Shown here piece by piece: positions 46,601 to 63,900 of a stretch of 64,000 nt of DNA (within the stretch, counting starts at the first letter, position 1; every line of letters begins with the position of its first letter). This DNA comes from Haliclystus octoradiatus (taxonomy: Eukaryota > Cnidaria > Staurozoa > Stauromedusae > Haliclystidae): the NCBI GenBank assembly GCA_916610825.1, contig OU744447.1, forward strand, positions 18,135,563 to 18,199,562, in the 5' to 3' direction. The position numbers and the translations under genes were made by a program. The notes beneath the pieces are model-generated. The model was not told the origin of the DNA. It saw nothing but the letters and a program-made list of their open reading frames with translations, and did not search any database.

Positions 46601-48376
46601 ATCTAACTGGCATATGCACAGTGCATAATGCAGTAAACGGATACAAATAAAATAAAATAATCTAAATTGTGTATCATTACTGACTATTTTTTTCAGACTC
46701 CTATGGTATAGATTATTAGTATAGTTATCTTACATATTAGTTATAGTTAATAACCAATTTAAACTTTTTTCATCTCGTAATTTCTGTATGTATTTGTAAA
46801 TTATGTAATGGCGGCAATATGTAAGTGGAGGTTGGTTTACTTCCCTTTATTTGCCAGTCAGAATTTTTGACAAACAAATCAACAACAACAACAACAACAT
46901 GATACTGAGAGTCGCTGTATGAAATGGAGTTCTGACGTAATGCACACAGGCTAACGGCGTTTGACTAATTATAACCATTTACCAGGGTGCTACTACCAAG
47001 TTTGGTATACGGAAGCGTTCAAATATTAAGGTAGGGTATTCTTTGCCATAAAAATGTTGAAGGTATGCTTTTTTCTACGCTATTTTCTAACATTTGTTCT
47101 CAACATTTGTTCTAAAACGTTTTTATGGTCACTATTCTGCTAATATTTGAGCGATCCCTTCGAAGTGCAATGACAATTACCCCCGGGGTCCTTTGTAGTG
47201 TGAGAAACTAAAATCTGATTCTAAAGTCTGATTATCAGAATTCTGAATAGATGATGATGACAATAGATTATGGTTAGACTGTGGGTTTGTCTTCATACAA
47301 ATAATCACGTGATCATCTATTCATTTCCTACTTTGGTCTTTGATTGTTTATTGTGACTTATGAAATCTGTGGGAAATCCCTCTCCGTTCAATCACGTCAC
47401 CACAGGGCCTTACAAATCGAACAATAATCATCATGTAAAATGTTATTTGTAATTGATTCACGTGACTCGTCTAAACGATCTTGACGAAGATGAGAAAGGT
47501 TTGTCGTCTAGAAGTGTGAGCCTTGGGGTCCTTCAATTGTATATATGTATATAATCTCATGCGTGGGCCTTGTCCAGACGGGGGTTGTTTATTTGTAACA
47601 AGGAAGCAAGCTCGTTTGAATGCAGAATTGCAGTTACTATTTAGTAGTTCTGAGTGAGTCATTTCACGCAAAGTTTATCAGGGTATATATTCTAATTTGT
47701 AATGAGGCAAATTGGAAATCATTATCGTGTTGTATTCATATTAACGTATGTATCATTGTATATATATATATATATCTGGGCTGACAGTTTAGTTGACGAT
47801 GCCAGTTCATTTCTAATTTCATCTCTTGTGAGTAATTTGATTTCCTTTCGTATGTTCTGTACAGATTGTACAGTACAATATAAAAAGATTCACACACGGT
47901 AAATGTAACAGTACAGCCATGAAGGAAATCAAATTGCTCAAACATTTATTATACATTCTCACTTTCAGGAGACATCATTATGTAGATCGACCCTGAGGCT
48001 GCCGCCCAGTCAATATAGAGTGGGATGTATTGTCTGAGTGAAGAACAGGATTGAGAAACCACCTACACTTTAACATTTCACCTTGCCTATTAAGCCACAC
48101 CATCCGGACAGACCAAGTTAGGGTATAAGAGAAATGTACCCATTTGCCATCTTGCGTGGTCCAATTTCTTCACGCAATTTCTTAAGCTAAGCTCTGATAT
48201 CTCGATTGTGATTGGCCAGAAACAAAGGGGATAACCCGGTTCTGTGGAAAAGGGAAATTATAGATCCGTTGTAGTAAATAAAGATCAAAGTTAGTCTATA
48301 CATCGCCGTACCTAACACTGATCAATATTACAAACAGAGTGTTAATTTCACGAAGTTGTATAGTAATAAATTGAAA
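46601..48376. other. Upstream region of the IRF gene
   Basis: AT-rich sequence with a CAA microsatellite (about 46881-46901) and a TA repeat (47757-47775). No exon recognised. The IRF promoter and 5' UTR should be in the right part. Confidence 0.55.
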
Positions 48377-50847
<2,471 letters not shown>

Positions 50848-51977
50848 CGAAATAAACAAAGTTACAACGCAGGGTGACAGTTCAGCATGCGTATAGCAAA
50901 AGAATAAAATCAAACGTAGTTAATTAAATGAACAATACTGTAAATAACTGTAATAAATTAAAAGGAGACGTTGTAAATAAGTTAAATACTGTACTATATA
51001 ATTAACATATATATATCATGCAGAGAACGTTAAGATGTCTGTTGTTTTCAGTTAATTACTTTTGTGTATATCTTTCCCATATATAGTAGAATATATTTCT
51101 ATTTTGAGTCAATAAATTATGTATGTTATTTTAATAATAAAGTGATGAAAATATGAAGGAGACAACAGTCGACTGTAGAACAGATACATAATAATCGGTT
51201 TTACGCAACATGCCAGATTAAGTTTTTCATCAATTAATTTTTTTAAATATTTTGTTACACTTTGTATTTAATTATAAAATATAATTATGTAACCAACAAA
51301 TTATTCGATGTTTCATATTCTGATTGGTTCTTGATAACGTCCGTTTTCTCATTGGTTGACAACACTTGATTTAAGTAGCTTTATTCTTTACATTTGATTC
51401 GCTTTTCATGAAGTCAATGGTACTCGCATGTGATGTAATGTTACTAGGTGTAGTTTTGTTTATAAAGTAGAGGATTATAGGATTAGAATGACCCCGCGTA
51501 CAATTTGCATTTCAAATCATCAATCTTTTTGTAATATTGATGGGATCATAGTCACTAGGGTGAGATCCGATGTAAAAAAGATAAAAAGACAGCCAATTAT
51601 TGGATCATATATTTATTATCACGTGATTGCTTGAATTGCAGTATATGACTTGGCTTTGTCTCTAGTTCTTATTGTGTGATATTCGTATTATCGATTACCA
51701 TACAATTATGAGATTACTTGTTTCTACTTGAGGACGGATCGATCGCAGCACACAACTTCTAAAAGCAGCATCGTGCCCCACATCAGGACTCACAAGAAAG
51801 GTATTTGGATAAATCAATATCAGTTGTTAATTGTGCAGTCGTAAAAAATTGTTTCCCAGAAAAATAAAAAAAATAATATTCTACAGTCTATTATTACAAA
51901 CTCAAAATTGATTCAATTCAATTGGGTAATCATATTTAATAATTATTTACAATAAAATCTTTTATTAATAAGTTTAT
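50848..51977. other. Intergenic region between convergent IRF and TBC1D2
   Basis: Holds the short 3' UTRs of both genes and otherwise AT-rich DNA. No exon, repeat family or RNA gene was recognised. Confidence 0.55.
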
Positions 51978-51978
51978 T
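51961..51978 (-). terminator. Poly(A) signals of TBC1D2
   Basis: On the minus strand AATAAA occurs at 51978-51973, overlapping the TAA stop, and at 51966-51961. The 3' UTR is probably only a few tens of bases. Confidence 0.55.
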
Positions 51979-54900
51979 TAATCATCATCTTCTTCACTGA
52001 AAACAGGCGATGTATTTGATTCAACTTTGTGACTGACGTAATCATTACGCAAGGATTCAAATTCATCTAATTGAGTCTGCAAAGAATGACGATTCACTTT
52101 CTATTTAAAAATTTGTTACAAACATTGATTATGCGAAAAGATTTCTAATGTCTGTTGTTTGGCTCCTTGAATACTCATTGAATTTATCCTGCATATTTTA
52201 TTAATAGTCGTAATTATGCGATGTATCAAATTTGATTGGCTGCCCATGCTGTGATTCGATACTTCTAGGATATCGTATAAAGTGTAACATATTACAGAAG
52301 ATCCTGGCCTCATGTACGGATGATTTCAGAGATGGTATTAAACAAAATGTTAATGTGGATCTGGCCTAGTTTTGATTGTACGTTATGATCGAAGGTTACG
52401 ACAATGATATTAGTTTGAGGTTTTACGAGCCTTACGATAGTGTCACAATATCAGGATTTAAGTTAACATTCTGTATGACGATTGTCATCAATCATGTAAG
52501 CAGAAAGGACGATTAGAATTGGCATGGTAAGCACAAGATATCAATCTATGGTAATAAATACATCTGAGTGTTAATGTAAGTGTTACCTGAAGAACTGGTT
52601 TGTAGAAAGATCTTTTCGTTTCGACGCTTCGTTTTGAAAAAGGATTCATATCGTGGAATGCAATATGGGCAACTTTCAGAGGACTGAGTCTAGATTTTGG
52701 AACATGACGAAAGAAATTGAATGCGAGGCCAGGTTCTGTGATTTTCAAGAGGTCCTCTTCGAATACCTTGAAAACAGCCAAAGCATAACGGAAAAGAACC
52801 TGAAAGTGAAAATGAACGTTTTCAATTCAAAGGACACCTGTATATAGCGGCCAGTGTATTCAGCATCTAACTGGCTGCTCTACACAGGTTTCAAGTAAAT
52901 GTAATGTAGACGGTGTCGCCCTACCGAAGGCACCCGTACCACTCCTCTATTTCTAGAAGAGTGGCTTTTTTCGCTGAGAGCAATGCTTTTAAACGCTCTT
53001 TGTTGATCTCAGCCGCGACACTGCAGATCAATTTCAACAGATTTCATGGCAGATAAGTCTTGATTGTCAATGCGCAACGATGCGCCGCAGCTACTCACAA
53101 TGCAATTCCCTCTGGACCATTCCATCTGCCATCCTCAGATGGTACTCATTTGATGTTTCAGATAAAGTCAAGGCTGAGTTGACCTTAGGGGGATTTGAAC
53201 CACAGTCGATCAGATATGATCCGATCTGAAGTTTGGTTGCTCTGCCATCTGAGCTAATCCTCCCTATCCAGGTTTCAGTGGGAATCCAATAAACATGCAT
53301 CACATGTTTGCAAATAAAGGTCACAGGTTATGTCAGAGTGTGTGCAGATATATAAAAAACAAATGAAATTGATCAAATGAAAGTAAACAATAGAGGCATT
53401 GACGGGAACCCACTGACCTTATTGCCCTCATATAAAAAAGTATCCCAGACACGAAGAGTTAGCTAAAAATATAAAGAGTTTAATAATATGGACAAGGATA
53501 AATTTAAAGGTGGAAGTTGAGTGTTGCTGAATAAAACTTTTACCTCTATTGGAAAGATGTCAACAAAAATTGTTAGAAACCAATTGAAAGAAATTAATGA
53601 AAGGTCAACACTAAAATTAAAACAATGTCAAGTCAATCAAAATAAATAGATCGTAAAAGTATTATTTAATGCGATTAAACATAAATTCATTCTAATGACA
53701 ATGTACCATGTACATAAGTTTGATTGAGCACAGCTGATCTGAAACGTACCCTAGGGTTGTTAAATGATTACCCAGTTTAGGAAGTTTCTCTTCAAGGAAA
53801 TCACGCAGCACTCTCTACAGAACGATAACGAGATTATATCATCACTGTTTAATCAAAAAAAGCGGAACAATAATGTTGTATCTCGTGAATTATTTAACAC
53901 CGTATTATAACTATTATTATTATATCTTATCAAGTACATATCCTATTAAGTTTATTAACAAATCCTATCAATTGATGTGTGTTTATAAGTCTCTTCAGTA
54001 TTGGTTCTAATACGAACATAATATATGGCGCAGTTGATAGGATATAATAATAACAGTAATAATACAGCGTTAATAATATAATGACATGAGTGAACTGAAT
54101 TAGTTGCTGCGCAATAGATTATATGCATTTACATTAATTAGTAGGTGTGGATTATCACGAGATACAACAAATAATAGTTTTCCAATGTATGAATCTATAA
54201 AATGTACCTGATCTATCTGGGCACCTAGAAGAGTAAGACTGTAGTAGTCTCTAGGCATGAGATGTTCAATAAAGCAGACCAGGCACCTGCGAACAAAATA
54301 AGAAATAGTTTATCAAATTGACGCTGAGATATTCAGAATGTATTTAATGAATATTTAGTAGATATAATTTACCAGAATGCTTCTTCCTCTTTGAGGTAGA
54401 GCAAAGCAATAGCACCTAAACGATTCAAGCCCTTCAAATAAAGCAAATGATTTCAAAGTGATCAATTTGCAACCAACAAAAATCCAAAACTAAAAATGAA
54501 TCCCCCTTTACCTGGCAATAACCAACTCCTGGATTGTGCCAACTGTAAGCTAATAGCACTTGACGTAATTTATGTGTCTGTAACAAATTCAAAATACTTA
54601 CATCAATTGAATATTGAGAAATACAAGGAAAATGAAGTATACTGTATTACACAAGTACATTGTTCAACACTTACACCTTCTGAATCCAGGGAGGCATAGT
54701 ATTTATTATTTGGTAACGTTCGCAGAAGATCCAGTTCGATTTGCTTGGCTGCTGGAGTATAAATCCCTTGTTTCTCAGCTAGTAACGACTTATAATAACC
54801 AGGACCCGCTACCTCTCTCTCGTGACGTGTATAGAGATGAACAAAACTAAGCCAAACACGAGCGCGGAATTCATGTGGTATCCCATGTCGTACTAGAAAC

Positions 54901-57900
54901 TTCAATTCTTCCTACAATTGTACAAAACGGTAAAAACTTCAAGGCTGGGTAGTTAGCTTATGTTGGGTAGCTCATAATTTAGTGAAACCATATGATAGCA
55001 TACCGATCTGAATATAGGTTTGGTGCCTTGAGCCAACAGGAAGTTTTCCCATTTGATGCCAGTTGACATTTCAAATGAATCATACTGAAACAATAACAGC
55101 AGGAAATAAAAAGCAATCATTGTGATTGACGTATAATAGAGATACTGAAACATCATAATGCCAGCCATGATCATGCAACATTGATCAGGTAAAAAACTGG
55201 TTGAACAGGTCTTACAGGATTTGAAATGAATACATTTTACAAACTATTGTACCTGTCCTTCATCTGATCGTCCTTCCAATTTATCTGCAAGGTTCTCTAA
55301 TGAATCTAAATCCTTTTTATCAACTACATCATAGAAACCATATTTATCACTTGATCTGTGAATGTATAATTATAATCAATCATATCTCCTAATCATAAAA
55401 CATCTTATTGATTGTAATATGGTGGACTTTATGAAACAGCATTTTTCACTTACCGTGATGGTTCAGAACGTGACGATGTTGTTGTTACAGTAGTTCCTTC
55501 TAGCTCAGTCTCAATGGCTTCTTCTAGCATTCGTTCAATCACTTCTTTCGTCTTATTAGCTTCATCATCACCAGCTACAAAAATAATCACAATTGTTATG
55601 CAACATTAATATTATGAAATGCAATTCATGAAACGTATATGAACTGTTCATGAACTCATAAAATATAAGGATCCATTTATTTGTTTCATCTATAATCATT
55701 CTATTTACATTCTAATTATATTTAAGCTCTATATATATACCTTGCAGTGGTGTGTTGAATTCTTTCAATAGCAAAAGATATCGACTTTTAATTTTAAACA
55801 GTTCAGCTTCAAGCTGAGCAGTTTGCCTGAAATTTCAACATGATAGAACTGAAACACTGAGTTTATATGTGAAGCATTAGGCGGGCTTAGCTGCACTTCA
55901 ACTTACAGCTGTTTAATTTTGAGTGACTTTTCATCATTCTTTCTTAATCGATTCATCTCCAAAATTTCACTGTTTAAAAATCTATTTTGTACAACGTATG
56001 CTTTGCATGCTTCCTACACGTAGAAAAAGATCTACAGGTCAATATGATAGGATAATTACAAATATTACCGTGATTCATAGCAATTCAATACTTCCAAGTG
56101 ATAATAAGACCTTAAGTTGCTCAAATTCTGACGTTACAAGATCGTTCGCTTTCCTGAAAAGAAAAATACATCCATTTGATAAATGACAATGAAAACATTT
56201 CACAATCGTTAAATGAATCGAATTTCCTGAAAAGTTCATGAAAATGACAAAACGATTATGATAAGAAGGTCCTTTAATCGTTCATGAACAGCTCATGGAT
56301 TGTCCATGAAGTTTTTATAAGGTATTCATGAACAGACTTTAATGAATCTTTGTAAAGTTCAGGAACTGTTCATGGACTATTCATAAACTGTGCATGAACT
56401 GTTCATGGACTTTTTATAAGATGCTCATTAACAGCTCATGAATGTTTGTAAAGTTCACAAACTTTCCATGAACACAGTGAATTTTCTTCGCAGGGGAATT
56501 GTTAATTGTTTCAATCTGTTAATTGTTTAGCAGAAGTGCAGATTGTACAGAGAATAATACGAATTGCTAGAAACTTTAACAGTAAATAGAGCAATAATAA
56601 CAAATTACTTTGTATCCATGGGCTCAGTGACATTCTCCTCTACCATTTCCTCTGCCTTGTCTGGATTTTCAAGATGATAAACCTGGAAGCAAGAGTGGAA
56701 TATTTAATAATCGCCATTACAAGGCTTATGGTATCATAGATTGGTTTAATTGTAGATAATTAATTGTGACTTACGCGATTAGTCAATGAGATAATGGCAT
56801 TGTCTTTAGCAGTGATCATTTCACGAAGGACAGTGAGCTGTTGCTGAGATTCAGACAAACGAACTGCTTTCTCACTAACAATACGCAGATAATTTAATTA
56901 AACTGATAGAAAAATAATCTTCAAGGGATGATGAATTAATTATGTTACTCACTCGACTTTGACCCGCCATGATTGATTCTCCTCTGTGATTCGACGCACC
57001 ATTTTGGTAAGCTAAAGGAAGAAAATCAATCTTATCACTATTAGAAAGTTCACAGAAGCACTACAATGATGATTACATAATAGTATTAGAAATGAATTGA
57101 AAAATGCAAGTGTTATTGATTGGTAATATAATGACGAATAGCCACAATGCAAAATTGAAAACTTTTCAAGAGGACGTATTAACCAAATCGAGCCACAAAA
57201 GAAAACATAGACGCAAAAGCATCTGCGATGATTTCTAATTCTATTTTGATTTACAAGAGATATAAATTAGTGATGGATCAAGAGCAAATTGCATAATATA
57301 ATGTGTCCTTGCCTAGTTGATTATGGCTGGATTTATAACAATCACTACGTCCCGTTAAGCAATTGTAGGTGAGGTGTCATTAAGTGGTGGCTTTTCAAGT
57401 ACAGTATGGCATCTTATCTTTGATAAATGTGTGTGTGGAGATTTGTAAGCATGTCTGGGTTTAATTAAATTCAAGACTGTTAAGCAATTCCAAAATCACA
57501 ATAAAAGATACAACCCACAAAGTGTAGCTATAGCAACCATGACATTAGAAACAAACTTAATTGGCTCTTACTTCCATGATGTAATGCTCCTTCTCCTCAA
57601 CAGATTCATCACATACTGACTGACTGAAACATACAAAAATTGCGAACGATCAAATTGTGAAAATTGTGAAAGTTAAAATGCACATGACACCAAACGAGTA
57701 GACCATGCAAAATAAATAGGAATGGCAATAATTTTTCGATTTGGACTCTCGATGTTGAAAGTACCGTAAATATTTCAAAAATAGTGCTCTTTCGAAGTCG
57801 GAACTTAGTGTTGAACAAAGTGTTGAGTACTAGAAAAAGCGGGAAAACGCTTTGTATTCACGGGAGATGGACCAAATTGAGCAATGGGTTTTGATCATCA

Positions 57901-60900
57901 TCAGTGGCGAAGAGAATACAAAGCGTTTTGCCACTGTCTAAGTACTCAACATCTTGTTTTATGACATGCGTTGATCCAGTGTTTCAACACCTTTTTGACA
58001 GAAAAACATAACCGAAGTCTAATAAAACTTTCTAACTCCACAATTCACATTCAATTTCAGTCCTTTATGGCCAATAAGGTGTCCCATAGATATATAGGCA
58101 TACCTGTTCTGGACAGTGGACCATTTCTTTTTCGTGCAAGTTACGATTTTTTGAAGTCTAGACTTTGTTATTTTTCCATAGTGGGCCCTCTTGTCATTTC
58201 GGCATGAGTTCCGACTTTCAAAGGAGCACTATTTCTGAAATATGGTACTTTCAACATTAAATAACTCAGCTTATAAGAGTCCAAATCGAAAAATTATTGT
58301 CGCCATTTCTATTAATTTTGCATGCGCTACTCGATTCCGGAAAAACACTTTTTGGTGCCATGTGCATTTTAAGTAAGATATAAGGCTTCAGAGAACGGAG
58401 GCAGCACACATAAACTTAGTGAGATACTTTTCTTGGTACTGTACTTCAATTAAAGACTAAGATGGCGATCTTTCTGAGGACAACAATGATAAAAGGCAAT
58501 GCTCCCTATGGGGTGATTGAAGTTATTGAAACCATAAAAATAACTTTATTTTTCTACTCTTGAAAGTAGTTCAATAAAAAATGAGAAAGGGCTATTCACA
58601 TCCTTGGTAAAATGACAACACTTTCTACATTTTATTCCGCTTAACTGCAATCATTAACTGCAATGACGATTTTGACTTGCATTTAAACATTATGGAGTAA
58701 AAGTTAAATGTTGTTGGGATGACAACCTGTTTGTACTCCATACATGACTTACCTATCCGAGGGGTCACTTGAAAGTGCCATTGACCTACAATAATCAGAA
58801 TAAAAGCTTACTTAGCATTGAACGTTATTCAAGCAGGACTGCAGATGCGATATCCACCAAGGTTGTCACCATCTATTTTGTCAGTGGGACTTCAGGTGTG
58901 ATACCTGACTAGCTACAACATCAGAAAGACCTCTGATGAGTCTCATGGTAGAGACTCAACATGTGTCAGACCAGCCCCATAAAACCTTTTTTTGTCCATC
59001 AAATATCCATGCAATTCTGGTTCAGTTACAAAAGAAGAACACCTCCAGAAATAAGTAATTTAAACAACAAAAACAATGTTTCAGGTGAATTGTCTTTGTT
59101 TTGGAATTTGATAAGAAAGAATAATAAATGATGATTTTAGGTGCTTTCTCATGATATCAAGCGCTATTATTTCAGTATGTACAAACCTTATTTGGTCATG
59201 AAGACTTTCGATTACATCATCCCTTGTTGTTATCTCACTGTTCGGAAATAAAGATTATATTATAAAAGGGTAAAAAAATTCCTGATTGGATAGTTGTGAA
59301 ATGAATTACGTACATTTCTGCAGCACAAATTGCATCCTTTAATACCAGTAACATAGGGCGTGTCTGAAAACATAAAATTAATCATGGTAATTACTTAACT
59401 GCCTCCTCATGAAAACAGTTAATGAATGTTGAATTGCCCAATTTTCACAAACTGTTCATGAAATTTAATGTTTATTAACTTTTATGAACTGTTCATGTGC
59501 ATTGTACAATTTATGAACAGGACTGCTTAAAACATATTTCAATTCATGAACTTGGTAAATTTGTCCACAGGGGGCCATTTAACCATGTATCACCTTGGTA
59601 TTACCATGGTAACCTTGCAAAACTCAGTAGACAGAATGTGAACTTGTTAACTTCTCATGAATTGTTCATGAATAATCCATGAGCATGAGCTCACTTTTAC
59701 ACAAACTTTTCACAAACAGTTCATGAAAACTAGAAATGAATTGTTCATAAGAAATCCATGAAAAATATTCCATTTCAAGCTCATTAACATTATTTTGCAA
59801 GGTAAAAACTTGAATAAAATGAAATTAAATTGAATTTACTTCGTTGCACTCTTGACATGTTGATTCTGAATCTAGTTGAAATGGAAGGCTGATTGATGGG
59901 TTGAAAGAGGTTTTTCTGCAATTGAAAAGTACAAATAAATTCAATATTACTTATTGGCATTATTTAGGATCAGGCTGTCACAAGGTGCGGAATCCTGATA
60001 TCCTGGTTCCCGGAAGTTCAGCACAAAATCAGAAGGTTTTCAATTAGTTTCTTTTGTTTTTTTTTAATTAAGATTATAATTTTTGGATTTCATGCCATCA
60101 CGCTTCAAAGTAAGTCAAATTCTGGTAACAATTTTTTCAGATTTACGAAACATTTTAAATTTTATCCGGAAGGTTTTTAATTTCGCAATGTCGTTCTTGG
60201 AAGACTAAAACCTTTGTGACACTCTGTTTAAGATTGCACAATACAATCACATTAAAATGTGATCCTATTGATATCACTATAGCCGTTAATGTTCCAAACG
60301 GTTAATATCACAAATTTTTAAGCAACAGTGTCTATCAAACTCAACTATTTCACAACTGTTAACATCACACGCTGCTTAATGTCCCTAGTTTTTCAGAACC
60401 AGATTCTATCAAACTCAACTATAATTTACTCTGGTAACAACCCGATTATTATTACGAATTTTGGCTGCACAAGGACCATGGAATTGATGAGATTACACTA
60501 GATTTGAAATTGGATAACACCATCAATAACAGAACAGCAAATAATAGGAAATTAGGAGATCTTTAACCAACCTTTTCAGAACTGATGCCAGCTTATTAAG
60601 ATGAGAGTCGGAACTAAAATTACAACATTCCAAAGTCAATAACTGTAGGTAGGCCTGATGTATAATGTATTACAAAGACAATAAACAAACCATCGAGTAA
60701 ATTGCATGTTATAAAATTAATTCAGATATACACCTGATTCTATTCGCTTTGGTATCACTTGCTTTATCTGTAAGTGAATACAAAATAAATCTAATTGAAT
60801 ACAAATTTAAAAATAATGATGTAAAATTTGGAAGGGAAGATACCTTCTTTATCTCTTCGTTGGACAGTAGGACTTGACTTTGATTTATGTAATAACCTAT

Positions 60901-63900
60901 CAGAAATCAAACATACAATTTAAACCATGCAGAGATACAAGTTAACAGCAAATTTTATCTGCTCCGCTACGTATAACGTGGCTTCCAAATCATTATATGT
61001 TGGCTGATCGAATTGTAGAAAGTGATTAGTTATTACTTTATCAAGTGCAAAATCATTATACAATATACATGTTATATGCAACACAAGCTTTCTAATAGTT
61101 TAAAAATTAGATTTTGTTTAAAAAATTCCATGATGGATAACATTTCGTCTTGCGATAAAACATTAGTAATAATAACTTGTAATCACATCCTCTTTAAAAC
61201 AAATAAATAGCGTTGCCGAAGTTTTCATAAATATGAAACACCATTGGTGTGATGACTTCTAGAAAAGCGATCAAGTCAATTGGTTGGAAACAATAGAATA
61301 ATGACGATTCAGTGAATTTGTTGAGATATTGTTGACTGAATAGTAAAAACGAAACCAAACAGAATCATAAAAAGTTAAATTTTCTTTCGATAAAAAAGCA
61401 TACATTTTGTTTTATAAAACGTCTATGCAACTTAGCTGATAATGTGGACAATCACAAATCAAATCATATGCTTTTTGAAGGTTTTGCTGTCAAAATTGAA
61501 CGAGTTTTAGGTGTAACATACATCAGTACATGTAAAGAGACAACAGCATTTATAGGTTAAAGTGCACATGACACAAACAAATTTTATCACAGATTCAAGT
61601 AGCTGAAGCTAAATGATGAAGAATGGTGACAATGGTTTCTTAGTTTGAACGCGTATAAGCAGAGGTTGAATCTACCCTATTTTCGATCAGTCACTTTTTC
61701 CAAACTCGGAACGATAGTAAGAATGACAATAGGGCTTACTATAGGAAAAAGGACAATTGAAAACTTTAAAAAATCGTATTTCCATTCACGCGGAATTGAA
61801 AGCTTCTAATGTCCAAGTCAGCTATTGCTACACCTTTGGGACACCTTTTCTCCTTGAAACGAGTTCATTTAGCCGAGAAACACATGAGATACAAGGATAT
61901 TTAGTAGTTGAAATAGCGTTGTTCTGTAGAGAAAGGCTCAAATACCTGACAAACATCTATTACAAATGGAGGTGATGTGTACGTAAAACAGCGGGTGCAC
62001 AGTCCAAACCGCAGGTCGCAGAGAATGGTTGACACATTTTTGACAGAAAAAAGTAAATCCAACAACTAAAACCCTTGTATTTTATGTATTTCTTGATATA
62101 TTATATTTATATCAAGCTGAAAAGGTGCCTCAAGGGTGTGGGCATAGCTGACTTTTGTAATAGCTTTTATATAGCTGACATAGCTTTTATAATTCTGACT
62201 TTTTCTGACTGACTTCTGACACCTTTTTCCTATAGTAGGACTTCTTGTGATTGTCGTTCCGAGTTTGGAAAACAGTAAATGATTGTAAATAGGGAAGTTT
62301 CAACATTAGGCCTAAATATTTCCGCTTATGCGTGTTCAAACTAAGAAATCATTGTCACCATTCTTCATCATTTAGCTTCAGCTACCCGAATTTGTGTTGA
62401 TTTTCTTTTGTGTCATCTGCACTTTAAGATAATCAGACGGAAACAATGCAGCATGGTCATACTAGTACCTAGGGCTATGTTGAGTAGGCTGGTTAGAGGT
62501 TTCATCAGCATCAGAATGAGGCTCACCATTTGGCACTTGCTGCAGTATTCCGGATTTCCTAAGTCAATAAACAAATCATCATTATTTATTTAGCCAAGGT
62601 AAATTATTTTGGTAAAAAACCTTGAATTGTATTGATGTCGCAAATGTCTATCCTGTAATAGAGGTTTGCGAAGCAAACAGGATCGAGCTTAACTTGAATG
62701 AAATACTTTCAAACAAGAGCATGGACCAGTTATTATAAAATTACTTGTCTGGAAGTGTCTACATACAGGTTGGATTGGATATATCACATTATGTTTGCTT
62801 TCCATTATAATCATACTTTGTACTGAAATTTGACTGGGATAGTTTGAAGCGACTGAGTCTATCTATTACTTCAATATTTTTGGATAAAGAGACCGAAAAT
62901 TCCAACTCTGTACATCTCTAACATACTAAACAAGAAACCTAAACAAGGAACCAAAACAATTTAAATAAGACCAAACAAATTAATCAATAGATAATTATAT
63001 GGTGACATTTATAAGTCTGAAACAGACCTCCAGTTTTTGAATTCTGTTTTGATATTTGTAAAGGATATATTCCAAGAGGCAGAGCCAGGTGCCACTGGTT
63101 CACATGCAGCATCCATGCCAATCGATGGTGGACGTTCGACTTGATCCATGTATGTCTCCCGATCAAATGCTAGAAATTAACGTTAGAAATAAATTTATAG
63201 ATCTGAACAAAATAATAAACTAATCTGGTCAATAGACATAATAGTTGACATTACTGCTTTTGCGATGAGTTTTTGCTAACAAACCACTTGTTGGTTCCTG
63301 AAATACACATGAAAATAAAGGTAATCAAACCATATGAATAGTGGATTCCATTTATATTTGTAATTTAGATGAAGGAAGCTTACAAGAACTGATGTCGCCT
63401 CTTTACTTTCAGCTGACATGTCAGATTTCAGTCTGTTGAATTCCCGTCGTTTTGACTGCAATTGAACAGCACAGCTTAGATAAAGACATGTTATTTATCT
63501 ACAGCAATATAGCCACCCTAGCAATAACGTCCCCCTCTGTATATATAGCATCCATCTGTTTATTCGGCCATTTCAGTCAGTAAGAAAATTATTATTCTAT
63601 TCAATAAACACTGTGTATAAAGGCCACCTGTTGATAATGGTCAATTTATGTAGAGTTTGTATGTGACATAGCGGTCTAAATGCACAAATCACAGATAGAT
63701 GTGTATACAGTAATATACTCATTGGATGCTAGGTATCAGATTAAAATACCTGTAATTGTTGGAGCCAAAACATCATTGTGATCCTATCTCTAGCTTGAAG
63801 GTAGTAAATCCGTTCCTCCGATCTGACATGAAATAAAAAATAATGAAGATAAGATAGGTTTTGGGCAAAGAGATGTCTAACAGGTAGAGAAGGTGCAAAT

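Noticed and set aside
48356..48376. Longer IRF N-terminus starting at 48356
   Set aside because: The codon there is TTG; the first ATG in frame is 48377, which also matches IRF starts.
53200..53264. A tRNA gene on the minus strand
   Set aside because: A and B boxes are present but the acceptor arms do not pair and the sequence continues into a repeat body shared with 9335-9590, so it is a SINE head.
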